Assembly (NCBI GenBank): GCA_025617745.1
Contig: CM046858.1
Location: 30,332,534 to 30,396,533 of the forward strand
Origin: Heliocidaris erythrogramma
Lineage: Eukaryota; Echinodermata; Echinoidea; Camarodonta; Echinometridae
Direction: 5' to 3'
DNA length: 64,000 nucleotides
Position 1 is the stretch's first letter. Every line of letters begins with the position of its first letter. The notes beneath the pieces are model-generated. The model did no database searches. It was not told the origin of the DNA and saw nothing but the letters and a program-made list of their open reading frames with translations. A program made the position numbers and the translations under genes. Shown here in pieces: positions 31,920-43,635 of the stretch.

Positions 31920-32558
31920 AGTAGCGAAGCGGCAAGAGAGGAAAAATTTGGCACTGTCTTTTGTAGTGAAAATGCACAAAAATCCCAGTATTAAACTAAA
32001 TATGAGGATATTGGAGCACCTCCCTGCCCGTAATGAGTAATGAGTCTAGCCAATATCCTTCTCAAAATCCTCAAGGGGGTGCAGCACTTCGTACGCCTAT
32101 ATCCCCGGTACCGGTACCGAGCGTCATAACATCTCGCTGCACTGGACGTGCCCGAGGACGTAGCTGTGCTGTCAGGGTATGAATATTTCATAATTTATGA
32201 TAACGGCTAAATACATCCATTAAAAAAAAACAGCAACAACAACGTTAAAGGCAAAACCAGTTATTCTTGCTCCAGGGAATTTAATTGTAAATTGGAAATT
32301 TCCACATGAATTCAATTCATATTATCTTTTAAATAATTCTATTCATTAATTTTTGGTTATTCATGAATTTATTTTTTGTATTATTTTTTATTCATTTAGT
32401 TGTTTACTTTATTTAAATTTATTTTTAATTAATTAATAATCAACATTATTAATATTAGGTTTGTATTTATGTATGTATGTATTCATTTATTAACCTATTT
32501 CATTTCAGGAGGGGTTAAGCTAAATTTAATTTGAAAATCGGCACCACTTCTATTCAGA
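31920..32558. other. Gene-free stretch
   Basis: AT-rich sequence with TTATTT-type low complexity (32330-32500) and a ccggtaccggtacc word near 32105. Nothing else is supported. Confidence 0.5.
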
Positions 32559-32566
32559 CCTCACCC

Positions 32567-32670
32567 AGGGACGGATCCAGGATTGAGTATAAGAGGGGGC
32601 ACTCAAATGAAGGTTTGTCAAGGTATATCCGTATTTTTTTTTGGTCTCGCCAGCTTCTCGAAAAGTCGAT

Positions 32671-32711
<41 letters not shown>

Positions 32712-32933
32712 ACAAACAAAAAAAAATTTCGCCAGACCTTCAAAATTTGCTCAGTGGGGGGGGGGGTTTGGGGGTCCAGTTTTCCCTCCATAATTCCCTG
32801 ACAAGCAAAAAAAAAAAAGAAAGAAAAAAGGTCTTCATTCTAAAAGGGGGCATAAAATGCATACTTTTCTTCCAAAGGGGGGGGGGGGGGGTAGGGCCCG
32901 GAAGTGCCCCCCCCCCCCCCTGATCCGCCAATG
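32567..32933 (+). mobile_element. hAT-like non-autonomous element with 8-bp TSD
   Basis: It opens agggacggatccagg and ends cctgatccgccaatg. A cctcaccc direct repeat (32559-32566 and 32934-32941) borders it, though one base may belong to the element. It has a G38 run (32672-32709) and further G/C runs. The words ctcgccagcttctcg and ccctccataattccctgac are shared, inverted, with 33856-34347. No transposase is encoded. Confidence 0.75.
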
Positions 32934-32944
32934 CCTCACCCATT

Positions 32945-33413
32945 GTCATTTTTAACCCATGTGTACATAGTGAATTAAACGACAAAGTTTAAATTAAAGA
33001 ACAAAGTTTCATTTCAACAGTAGTCTCATATTTATTCCATTGTATTAATACATCTTTTCCGGCAGCTCTTCTTATTACGCTCTTCATTTTCATATTTGTA
33101 TTGCAATATTGCATTGTAACCCTTCAAACGTTTTGGGTATGCACGATGTATGAAGTGTTTTAATGTTTTTTTTTAATGTTATCATTATTATTGTCATTAT
33201 TATTAAATTCTACACAAATTAAATCTTGTCGACAGTGGACTTTAGATTTTTTCGGCGGAAAACAGTTTCACGTCTGATCCAGGACGCTTCTTCAGCTCGT
33301 CTGAGTTGGTTCTCCGCCTTATAAATCGTAAGTCCAGTCCACAATACATGTATTTAATTTGTATAGTATTTGATTATTTCTTAGATGATTCAAAACTCAG
33401 TTTATTAATATTA

Positions 33414-33455
<42 letters not shown>

Positions 33456-33847
33456 GTATTATCGGCTAAGTCAATAGCATATTAAATTATTTATTCAAGG
33501 CATTATGGTGGACCCTTTTTATCTTCTCAATTTTGTAAGTCTCTGAAAGAAATTTGTCAGATTTTTGCAAAAACAATCGTAACGATTCCCGGGTAATATT
33601 AATTGACCTGAACTGATTTAATATACTTCATCTTTATTCTTCACTTTCAACCTCTCTCTCCCATCCCTTCTCTCTTTCCATATCTTCTCAGTTTCGCCTT
33701 TTCTCATCTTTTTTGTCTTTCCTCTCTCTCTGGCATACATACACCTCGATCACACGTCCTGGTTCATTTCACCCCTCCCCTGTATGGTTCATTTAATCAT
33801 TGATATAATGTGAAAGGACCTTTATCATGTTCACAGAATAATTTTCA
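32945..33847. other. Gene-free stretch with (ATT)n
   Basis: A long (att)n microsatellite lies at about 33410-33455. The 33225-33350 part (gtggactttagat, gatccaggacgcttcttcag) resembles a dispersed repeat but has no visible ends. No gene. Confidence 0.5.
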
Positions 33848-33855
33848 ATTACATG

Positions 33856-34142
33856 CAGTGGCGGCACCAGGGGGGCATGGGGGGCATTTGCCCCCCCAGT
33901 CAGAAGCTTTGCCCCCCCACTTGCCCCCCCAATAATTTTCGGAGTGAAAAAAATTTAAAGGTGAAAAAGTTGTTTTTGTATGCCATTGCCCCCCCTTTTT
34001 CTTTTTTTCCTTGGCGCCGTCCTTTTTTTTTTTTTTTTTTTTTTTGCTTGTCAGGAATTATGGAGGGAAACTGGGCCCCATAACCCCTATACTGAGCGTT
34101 TTTTGGAAGTTTGGCAAAAAAATTTTTTTTTTTTTTGTCCCT

Positions 34143-34174
<32 letters not shown>

Positions 34175-34347
34175 TGAGCGACTTTTTGAGAAGCTGGCGA
34201 GACCCAAAAAATACGGGTCTACGTTTGACATATTTTGACACATATTCATATTTGTACCCCCTATTTTACTTCCTGCATCTGCCCCCCCAACATTTTCTTT
34301 TGCCCCCCACTTGCCCCCCCACTTTAAAAATCCTGGTGCCGCCACTG
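33856..34347 (-). mobile_element. hAT-like non-autonomous element with perfect 8-bp TSD
   Basis: It has canonical hAT-type ends: cagtggcggcaccagg at 33856 and cctggtgccgccactg ending at 34347. A perfect attacatg duplication lies at 33848-33855 and 34348-34355. Inside are ttgcccccccac iterations, a T-run and a C31 run (34144-34174). The inner words match 32567-32933 in inverse orientation. There is no transposase, so it would depend on an autonomous hAT element. Confidence 0.9.
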
Positions 34348-34359
34348 ATTACATGTATA

Positions 34360-35140
34360 TCTTTCTCACAATCAAGATTTAAGGTACAATAGTTTACAAA
34401 CGTCGATTCAGAAATAGTTTATATTTTCTCACTTTTTAATATTTTCTTGCATGCAGAAATGAGGACAGGTTTTAGAGAAGTTTAGACATTGTCTTACTTC
34501 TTAAATATACGTTTACTTCTTCTCCTTTAAAAAATCCAACATAATTTATATAATTCATCTGCAGTTATACACTTTTTTTCATATATTACAATACAATAGA
34601 GTTCCATCATAGCCGACTTGTCAAGGTCAAATAATATTCTCTTTATCAGAGTAGTACAAATTATGTACATGCATTAAAAAAAAAAGAATTTCAATCTAAA
34701 TGAATCATACATTATTAATTTCAATCCCTTTCCAAGAAGTAAATTATTTGAATAGAAGAAATGATAAAAGAAATAAACGACCATCTAATTTCTGTTCAAC
34801 ACACACCAATGACAACAATTTTACTCCTAAAAACAAAGATAATTTTGACAGTTGTAAGAACTCTTTAAATGATCCATCTCCTTTTAGGTTGGTACATGTA
34901 TATTGCATGTTATTATTATTATAAATCTAACTATAAAAAGGGGCAGGGGAACACACATAGAGATCTAATTAGATAGTTTCAAGTCAAACGAAGTGTTGGA
35001 TAGTATGGATTTTCTCAGTAGATCATCAATAATTGAATAATAATTTACTTAGCACAAATTCATAGAATCAGATAATAAGATTATTATTAGTTTGTTATAC
35101 ACTGCGAGCAGATTTAGTAAAGAAGTGGCCCTGGCAGTGC
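34360..35140. other. Gene-free stretch
   Basis: AT-rich. The 74-codon ORF at 34700-34924 is asparagine- and threonine-rich and has no family resemblance. No element ends are seen. Confidence 0.5.
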
Positions 35141-35149
35141 TTATCTTAA

Positions 35150-36020
35150 AGGAGAATTAACCCCTGATTACAAATTTACTTATATTGGAAGGTGTAATAT
35201 ATTCCTACTTATTGGCCTAAATCATTTTCTAATAAAAGGGTATAAATAAAGATATTCCAAAACCCGGTATCGTCTCCTACTCATTTACATGGGGGCTGCC
35301 ATTTTCTTGCTGATTTGGAGTTGTACATGAACCATTGAGAAATGTTCCAGTCAGGAAGATATTTTGAATCCAAGACCTAAATTGATTTTCTTCATTACCT
35401 AATCCCATCTGTGACGAAAAATATAAAGTGGGTGTTTACATGTATTATAAAAATGAAATCTTTATAATGATACTTTTAAACTGTCTGGTTTTGCTTAACA
35501 AAAATCTATTTTCTTGGGTTTGCCAAACAGAGCAGAACATAATATATGCAGCATGCATTCTGACTTTTCAAGTCCCATTATCCGAAAGCAGGTGAATGCA
35601 TAGTTTGCCGCTATAGATGCTCAGGGAAGAAGCATCCATAAAATTTGAATTAATTTGCTCCGTCCCATACGTCCAGTATCGAGAAAATAGATTTCTATTA
35701 AGCGAATATCGCTTTTCAACAGAAATATATAAGGAAATCTTCAGTTTAAAAATAAATTGACATATCTATTCTATATTTTTAATCTCAAATGGGTTTTTAA
35801 TTTTGAAAAAGGCAATTGGGCATTTGGATTAAGAAAATCTTCTTCTACACATAAAAAAAATGGCAGCCCCCATGTATTGCTAGCAGATGATAAATTTTGC
35901 TCAGAATATCTTGATTCGTATCGATCTCGTATATTTTGACGCGAAGCCATATAGTCTACAAGTAGGAATAAATAACACCTTTGAACACTATCGTCTTTAT
36001 TGTTTGAGGTTAATTCTCCT
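35150..36020. mobile_element. TTAA-flanked MITE, copy 2 (871 bp)
   Basis: It is bordered by TTAA (35146-35149 and 36021-36024), with inverted ends aggagaattaaccc and ggttaattctcct. It is very similar along its length to copy 1 at 21200-22099; small deletions distinguish them, for example about 10 bp near 35235 and about 25 bp near 35880. It is non-coding. Confidence 0.9.
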
Positions 36021-36231
36021 TTAATATCATTTTAATAGGGGCCCTGTAAATCTCACTAGGCCACATAAAAGATCGAGGAAGACCTCCTCACAATAACCAG
36101 CTACTATAAAAAAATGGCTGCACGTGACTAGAACATTTGACATGGGGAGGGGGTGGGTAAGACGGTAAAGATATAATTGAAGAACTTTAAACTCCTGTTC
36201 AGTTATTCTAATTATAATAATATACATGTAC

Positions 36232-36500
36232 ATGTATGTCCATTTATATAGCGCAACTACTATACACACAAACTCTACTGCCCTTTAATTACCGCAGCTT
36301 TAGCCGAGCCGCCATGAAAGGCGCTAAGGCATTCAAGTAATTTCTTCCCACCGGTACCCATTTACTTCACCTGGGTGGAGAGTGACAAATGTAGATGATT
36401 GTCTTGCCAAAGGACATTAGCGCTGCAGCAAGAATCGAACCGTGAACCATGTGATCCACATTCCGGTGACGTATCCACTAGACCACGACACCTCAACATG
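36232..36500 (-). mobile_element. tRNA-derived SINE
   Basis: On the minus strand the head carries box A tggtctagtgga (36473-36484) and box B ggttcgattc (36432-36441). Next come a body with cacccaggtgaagtaaatgg and gccgcggt-like words, and a tail containing gcgctatataaatgg (36240-36255). Head, body and tail order is that of deuterostome SINEs, probably using an L2-like LINE whose 3' end also carries tatatagcgc (compare 57342-57690). Confidence 0.8.
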
Positions 36501-36547
36501 CATATTATACTTGAATCCAAATATGATTTTGATATGAAGAAATGGGG

Positions 36548-36830
36548 TAACCTCGCTATTCACAAGGACCGCTATTCATAAAGACCACTTATTCATAAGG
36601 ACCGCTATCCATAATGCGTGACTAAATGAATAGCGGTTTTGTATGAAAAGCGGTCCTTCTAAATAGCGAGCAAACCATAGACAAATTACCTTACTATTCA
36701 TAAGGACCTCCATTCATAACGACCACTATTCATAACTATTCATAAGGACTGCTATTCATAACGCGTGTTAAATGAATATAGCGGTTTTCTATGAATAGCT
36801 GTCCTTTTGAATAGCGAGCGGACCCGGAAG
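36548..36830. repeat. Two tandem hairpins built on gaccgctattcataa
   Basis: Each ~140-bp unit starts ctattcataaggaccgctat-type and ends with the complement (aatgaatagcggt, gtccttttgaatagcgag). The first hairpin ends near 36670 and the second near 36830. The core cgctattcataa is also the heart of the 26-bp minisatellite at 23.0 and 29.2 kb. Confidence 0.7.
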
Positions 36831-36834
36831 AGAT

Positions 36835-39335
36835 ACCTGTTGATCACAGCAGGGGGCTAAATCTGAAGAGCTGAAGTAGAAATCCATATCTGTTGAAAGA
36901 AAAGAGGAAAGATTTTAGAAAATAACATCCATTGTGTATTTGATAATTAAACAAGCAACAATTAGAATTAAAATAAAACCCTGAAATTTGGAGCTTCCTA
37001 TTAACACAGTTAGCGTCAACACTTTATATGAAATAGAATAATAAGTGGGATTCTCAAAAGTATTTAAAGAGGAAAACAGTTTGTCCAGTTGGACACATGA
37101 AATTTTCAAGGCTATTCAAAAGCAACCAAATTAGTAAAGTCTCAAGAAAATTCAGTTACATGGTATTTTTATGTGAAAAAAAATATGTGTACTTAGATTG
37201 TATTGAGGTACTAATAACAACCAGGGGCGTCGATTATGCAATGGCAGTTGCCCCCTCCCCCCGAAAATATTGAGAGAGGCAAATATATCATTTTGTCCCC
37301 CCCCCCCCCTCCCCCTACCCGTAACCGTGGATAATCTGGTAATTAAGAGGCGTTGAAAAAAATTATATAGAGTACTATTAGGCTGTTTTGCCCCCCCCCT
37401 CCCCCCCCCCCGCCCAAATCCAAAAAAAAAAAAGCAACCCTACTCTTACAGCATAGGCCTACCATGCAAAACAGGAGCAGCTAAGTATTTATTTGTTCCT
37501 CTCAAAATTTGCCTTCATTCTCAGTGGTAAGCCTTCATCTTCATCATCATCTTTAAAAAAGATGAAGTAGAGTCGTGTAGAGAAGCATTATTCTGTATTA
37601 AGACACAAAAAAATGAGATACACTCATCCTCACCCTCTTGATCTTTTCAAAGAGGATAAATACTAATTGCATGTACAATCCATCCTAAAAAGATTTGTGG
37701 ATTTTAATTTAAAGTGTAATGTTTTCACCCATCTTATTTTGTTTTGTTTCTGTTGCATTAATTAATGAAATGTGTAATATAATAATTAAGGGGACTAAAA
37801 ATTCTATTTATAGTGACATTACACTGAACATTCCCTAAAGAGCTCATAATTGATTTTTTTAAAGACACTAAAACAGCTAATTTAATATTACACTGAAGAA
37901 AACAGATCTCAGTGGTGGATAAAGGAAAAGGACAAATGAAATGTCCATTTCCTAAGAATTTTGTTGTTGTTGTTGCTGTTTTGGTTGGACAATGTAAACT
38001 TAACCCCCCCCCCCCCCCGGTAAACTGATTCTGGATCCACTACCACTACCAGACGTATAATTTTTAGCTGTAATTCCCTGTGGTAACTCCTTGATATTAC
38101 TAAGTCTAGGTCTAACTAGTTAGGTCTAGACCTACCTGTTTATTTCGTCTCATCAAAGTCTTTTATAGTAGGACTTTCCGCTTCATCCGGCACCTCCAAC
38201 AGTTGTTGAGTTATGTAGACCTCTAACATTATGCTCTATTAGAACTTCAAGTAGATCAGCCACAAGTTAGTTCCTTGCCACGTTTATCTGAGGGAAATCA
38301 AAGTCAACATGATGAGACTAATGTGAGAATGTGATTACTGAAACTTCAACTTAGTCACTGAGTGAAACAACAAAGGCCATCCATATATTCTGTGGAGATG
38401 CATTATTACCTCTCATTGAAAGTGTTTTGATTCTGGTCTACAAATAGTAGAATCAAGACTAAATATGAACCCCACCCTCCCCTCCCCCTCTCTCTCTCTC
38501 TTGAAAAAAAAAAAATAAAACCTCATCATGCTTGCCTAGTTTGACTTTGAATTGACCTTGTCTCAAGTTTGTGAAAATATGGTTAGGACCTAGGCCCTAT
38601 TTCTTAAATTTTTAAATACAAGTGTTTGATCTAACTTAAACGATTATTTATGGAAAAAATATATCGATGATGAATATCACAAATTCTATTCATGGTTTAT
38701 GTTGAATCTAAATACAAAAGGAAGGCTTCATTTTTGTTAAGTGCCCGGTCATCCGAATCTGATCCCCCATCCATCAATCATCATCGCTCCATCCAGCATC
38801 CGAACAATTTTTTAAAATAAATTTTAATTTAACGTTACAATACATGCATGCTAACAGTAACATCTCTCTCTATTACCCTCTAGATTACCAAATTTGTTTC
38901 ATCATCATTTCAAATAAGTTAATCTAAATTTATAACTAAAATCAAACCTTGATTGATCCGGCATAGTCGAGCTCTGAGTCTGACTCTGAGTCCTAAGCAG
39001 TCAGATCGAGAGTGAGAACTGTATGTACGTAGCAATCTATAATGTACACGGTACATATGCACACGGACATGGATCGAAATCGAAATACAATACATTAGCA
39101 GCGAAATAGATCTGAAGAATGTCAGCAACCTCACAAATACATATTATTGTATCGTAAAGTAAAATGATAAATTTATAACAATTTTAATCTTTTTTCTCTT
39201 GAAAATTATAAAAATCTTATAAAAATATTATTGAACATAACATCGAATTTTAACATTTTAATTCAAAAGTTTTTGAAAGTATAAATTGAAAAAAAAAATC
39301 AAATCTACAATCTACCTAAAAACCTCTCTGAGAGA
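36835..39335. other. Gene-free stretch, 2.5 kb
   Basis: No gene is identified on either strand. C-runs lie at about 37300-37315, 37390-37410 and 38005-38018. The caggggcgtcgattatg phrase at 37226 resembles a hAT-like start without a partner. A CT run is near 38485-38500. The remainder is AT-rich and unremarkable. Confidence 0.5.
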
Positions 39336-39339
39336 AGTG

Positions 39340-39745
39340 AACCTTCCTCATAGCACGACTGCAAAGTGTTGCCGCCCTCTACGTTCGTTGGTCTTGACCA
39401 GCAGAATCTTGAGCGGGCGACATTTTCAAGAGCTCCGTAGCTGCGTTATTTATCCATAGACATTTTGGCGGGAAAATTAAAACCCAGCGGCAACGGTGCC
39501 AACAAGTAACCGCCACCAGCCCTTCGACCTACACCCATCTTTGGCTTCTATCCAGTCTACTTCTTATAGCTTCTGGCGAAATCCGACTTCGTTCCAGTCG
39601 CCTAGTTAGTGGAGGCTGAGGCTGGGGTTACCCACAGGCGTTCCCATGGTGATATTGTCACTCATTTTCATACTTTTCTCCACGTATTAATAACATTACA
39701 ATAACAGGTAAGAGGTTGATTAATTCATTAACATGCGCATGAGAT
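39340..39745 (+). promoter_or_regulatory. Probable 5' UTR and internal promoter of the I-group LINE
   Basis: This ~400-bp block is GC-richer than its left flank and lies immediately before ORF1. LINEs of this group carry internal promoters here. No TATA or Inr element is clear, so this is inferred from position. Confidence 0.35.
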
Positions 39746-41122
39746 ATGGCGTACTCTAGTTCTTTGTCCTCAGGAGAAGAGGATTACAATAATGCAGCAG
39801 ATAATCCAAAATTTCGGGATACACCGGAGGTATTATCTTCCGATGGTCACACTCTCCGTGAGGAGAGTGATGACGATTCAAATTGTTCATGGAAAACGGC
39901 AATGAACATAAATTCTGTCAGATCCAAGAAAAGGGCAAGGGTTAGAAGCAATAGCGATGGTATGTTAAATACGAAGAACAACAAGATTCCTAAATTCTCA
40001 ACTCCAACGCATTTAAGTAGGAAAGTGGTCATTGTTGGTCTGGAAAAAAATATATGCAGTGCTAATCAAGTGCGGGTTTACAGAGAAATTCATGATCTCG
40101 TTGGAAAACTTGTAGGTATGGTTAAAGTAAAAAATATGTTGATTTTGACATGTGAGAATGAGAAACAAATTATAACCCTGTTACAGTTAACACATTTGGC
40201 TGGTTTAGACGTAAAAGCTACACGTTATGAAGAAGATCAGGTGGTTACAACGAAAGGGGTCATCCATAGAATCGATACTCAAATCAGCAATGAAGAAATA
40301 GCAGATGTATTAAGAGAACAGAATGTAATAAATGCTAAGCGATTTAGGAAGAAGATCAATGGAGAAATGGTACCCACTCCATCGGTACTTATTACTTTCA
40401 AAGGTAAAAGTAAACCGGATTCTGTAAATTTTCTCTATGAGATTAGGCGTGTGGATAACTTTGTCCCACCCGTGACAAGGTGTCATAAGTGCCAACTATT
40501 TGGTCATATGAAAGATAATTGTAAGGGTAAAATACGTTGCGTGAGATGCGGAGGCGAACATGAATTTGACGCTTGCGCACAAAAGGAAAACAGGAAGTGC
40601 TTTAGATGTGGAGATAATCACTCGGCGGCGTATCAAGGATGCAAATCTTATATAGAAGCTAAGCAAATACAAACAATTAAATTGAATGAAAAGCTCACAT
40701 ACGCGCAAGCGACAAAAGTGTATAGCACTCAGAAAAATGTAAATGTTGTAGAGACGACTAATAACACAGTCAACACGAGTAACTCCAAAGAGAACCCTCA
40801 AAGTAAACGGAACAAATTAGATTCCAACTTAAAATTACAGAGTCCTGGACAAGAAACAAGCCCTCACTCCCATATCCCACCCGCGGCTCAAGTACACAAG
40901 AGAAAAGAGAAAAGGCGGGAAAGAGACGGGGAGTCAGAGCAGGGTTCTTCAAATAATAATCAAACTGGCTTTCCCAATAATGTGACATCATTAGATTTGA
41001 TTATGTTCATTCTGGTTGCGATACGTAAGTTACTTCTTTCTGTGGAAGCTGCTGTCAAAGCGGGTAAAGATTTTTTAAAGGCAGACATTACCATGGAAAT
41101 GGTAAAAAGCCGCCTTAAATGA
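39746..41122 (+). CDS. LINE ORF1, gag-like zinc-knuckle protein
   Basis: The 458-residue ORF is uninterrupted. It has a basic serine-rich start (residues 1-90), a PRE_C2HC/RRM-like middle (about 90-240), then three zinc knuckles: CHKCQLFGHMKDNC from residue 246, CVRCGGEHEFDAC from 265 and CFRCGDNHSAAYQGC from 285. A charged, low-complexity carboxyl part and a short hydrophobic helix near the end follow. Such proteins bind and package LINE RNA. It is the only LINE ORF in the window that looks full length. It is followed after about 20 bp by the remains of ORF2. Confidence 0.85.
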   Translation: MAYSSSLSSGEEDYNNAADNPKFRDTPEVLSSDGHTLREESDDDSNCSWKTAMNINSVRSKKRARVRSNSDGMLNTKNNKIPKFSTPTHLSRKVVIVGLEKNICSANQVRVYREIHDLVGKLVGMVKVKNMLILTCENEKQIITLLQLTHLAGLDVKATRYEEDQVVTTKGVIHRIDTQISNEEIADVLREQNVINAKRFRKKINGEMVPTPSVLITFKGKSKPDSVNFLYEIRRVDNFVPPVTRCHKCQLFGHMKDNCKGKIRCVRCGGEHEFDACAQKENRKCFRCGDNHSAAYQGCKSYIEAKQIQTIKLNEKLTYAQATKVYSTQKNVNVVETTNNTVNTSNSKENPQSKRNKLDSNLKLQSPGQETSPHSHIPPAAQVHKRKEKRRERDGESEQGSSNNNQTGFPNNVTSLDLIMFILVAIRKLLLSVEAAVKAGKDFLKADITMEMVKSRLK

Positions 41123-41143
41123 CACAGCCCGTTTCAGAACTAT

Positions 41144-42573
41144 AATACAATGGAATGCACAAGGTATGATTTCACATGGTGCGGACTTTTTAACGTCAAT
41201 ATTTGATAATAATTTAGTGGGTTCTAACCCAGATATTATGTGCATTCAGGAAACTTGGTTTAATGATTATAATGTGTCTTTTATTCCGAATTACATTTGT
41301 GTCTGTAGAAATAGACCGGATGGTAGAAGAGGTGCTCTAGTTATATATTTTTAAAAGGATATTACTTTCCAGGTTATGAACGTTAAAGGGAATATCGAAT
41401 ACCAAAGAGTTGATATTTTTTCAAAGAAAGGGATCATTTCAATTTTTAATTATTATAATCCATGTAAAAAGATTGAAGTGGAAGAATTAAATGAGATGGT
41501 TAGAAATGTGCCAGGGAGGATCATAATTCTGGGCGACTTTAATAGCCACAACCCACTCTGGGGGAGCAGTAAATTAGATGCAAACGGCAGAAGATCAGGA
41601 TCTAGCATTGCTAAATGACGGTTCTCCAACGAGGTTAGACCCTCATTTTGGAACACATTCAATGTTAGATTTATCTATAGTTTCCAAGGAACTAGCGTGT
41701 AAAATGGAGTGGAAAGTACGGTCTAACAACTTTGGAAGTGATCACAATGCGATTGTTATTAAATTGAAACAGTCGGGCAATACTATTATACATGAATACA
41801 CAGATATCGGATCTAGATGGAGTTTTAGAAATGTAAATTGGGAAGGGTATAGAAATGCTATAAAAAGGAATTATTAAATCAAGATTATAATAGTGACTTT
41901 AAATTAGATATTCAAAGTCGATACAACGCCATTGTTAATGATATTCTGAATGCGTCAAACAGGTACATTCGTCGAGTTCGACTAGGAGGGGGGAAAATAA
42001 GTAAAATAACTCCCTGGTGGAACGAGGAGTGTCAAAAAGCAGTTGCGGAGGGGAATCATAATAAAAACAGATTAAAAAGGTATTATGACATAAATGATGT
42101 TAAACAATAATTACAAAAGAAAGCCTTTGCACAGAAGGTACAGAGAAGGGCTCGTTTCGACTATTGGTCTCAATACTGTGCTAGAATGAATAGATTTACA
42201 GACATAGGGAAAGTGTGGAAACAGGTGAAAGGAATGCGAGACAGCACAAGTGACATCCTTTTTCAAATCTATTGATAGATCATTTTCCGTAAACGATAAT
42301 GAAATTGATCATGCTCTATTTACCCACATTATGGATGATGACTGTATTAATGATGATTTTAATATGAATGAGTTGAACGTTTTAAAAGAAATGAGAAACT
42401 CCGCTCCAGGTAAGGTAAGATGACATTTAGGTGATTATGTTAAAAAACTTGCCCCCAATAGCACTTGTTTACATATTAGAGTTATATAATGAAATCTGGG
42501 AAAATTCATGTTTTCCAAGCCAGTGGTATGAAGTTGTCTAGATACCTGGAAACCTGGAAAAGAAGCGACGGGT
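41144..42573 (+). pseudogene. LINE ORF2 endonuclease and linker, multiply broken
   Basis: The reading starts at IIQWNAQGMISHG and proceeds through CIQETWFND, a stop at 41352-41354, then IIILGDFNSHNPLWGS and, after a frameshift near 41590, LDLSIVSKELA and the SDHNAI motif. Another frame change lies near 41870, with a stop near 42107 and others near 42420-42540. The linker includes ITPWWNEECQKAV and RARFDYWSQYC. All catalytic endonuclease blocks (E, D, SDH) are recognisable but in several frames. Confidence 0.85.
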
Positions 42574-43635
42574 GTGTCATCTTACAGACCAATTTCGCTA
42601 TTATCTTCCCTCTTTAAAGTCATGGAAAAAATGATTAAAAATCGGCTGACTTGGTATTTAGATAAAAATAAACTTTTAAACCCAATTCAATCAGGATTCC
42701 GTAAATATCGAAATGTCAAAGATCATTTAATCACACTCGAGACCGACATACACTCAGCATTGAGTGAGAAAAAATATACTGTAGCTGTTTTTCTAGACTT
42801 GGAAAAGGCATATGACTCGTTATGGAAAGGAGGTCTCTTAAAAAAATTGTCAAGGTTAAAAATTCATGGAAAATTATTGTGTTTTATTAAAGCTTTCTTA
42901 AAGAATAGATATTGTAATGCTAAGGTTAACAATTGTTTGTCGGAAAATTATGTGTTAGAAAACGGTATCCCACAAGGGAGCTCTTTAAGTCCTGTACTTT
43001 TTAATTTAATGTTGAATGACTTAGAGATTAACGAAAGTGGAGTTAAACTATCATGTTATGCCGATGATATTGCAATTTGGTTTTCTGGTTCCAACTTAGA
43101 TCTGATTCGCCAGAAACTACAGGAAGCCCTCCATGAAATTGAAATTTGGTGCTGGAGGTGGAAATTAAAGATTTCACACACCAAGTCGGTAGTTTTGGTA
43201 TTTACCAATAAACAAAAGAAAGACATTGCTTTGAAAATAAATGGGCATGTTTTGCCTCATTGCGAGCAGTTTAAATTTCTTGGTATGTGGCTGGATTATA
43301 AACTAACTTGGTCGGTCCATATTAACGCACTTATTAAGAAGTGTAAGAAAAGATTAAATTTATTACGTTGCGTTTCAGGAACTACATGGGGAAATAAGTA
43401 TGAAATTTTGATGATGATATATAAAGGACTTATTTTATCTGTTTTAGACTATGGCAGTGAAATGTATGATTCTGCGTGTATATCTCTGAAGAAAAAGCTC
43501 GACGCTATACAATACAGAGCACTAAAAATTATTACAGGGACTATACATAATGTATCCTTGGAGGCTCTACAGGTGTTAACCGGAGAATTGCCGTTGGAAC
43601 TTAGGAGAAAATTATTTAATGATAAATGTAGATAA
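42574..43635 (+). pseudogene. LINE ORF2 reverse transcriptase domain
   Basis: A 353-codon open piece with SSYRPISLLSSLFKVMEK, the first catalytic block VFLDLEKAYDSLW, GIPQGSSLSPVLFNLMLND, the catalytic CYADDIAIW box (about residue 160) and the thumb region FLGMWLDYKLTWSVHI. All catalytic aspartates are present. The initiator ATG is internal to the original polyprotein. The frame ends at a 10-bp tandem duplication (gataaatgta twice, about 43620-43640). Confidence 0.9.

Noticed and set aside
32531..32985. Glycine/proline-rich ORFs in both strands
   Set aside because: They are generated by long G and C homopolymers in hAT-like repeats, as are those at 16.7-17.0, 18.8-19.1, 33.9-34.4 and 6.2-6.6 kb.
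36425..36494. tRNA gene on the minus strand (also 11018-11083 and 20005-20066)
   Set aside because: Box A and B are present but the acceptor and other stems do not pair, and a SINE body follows; these are SINE heads.
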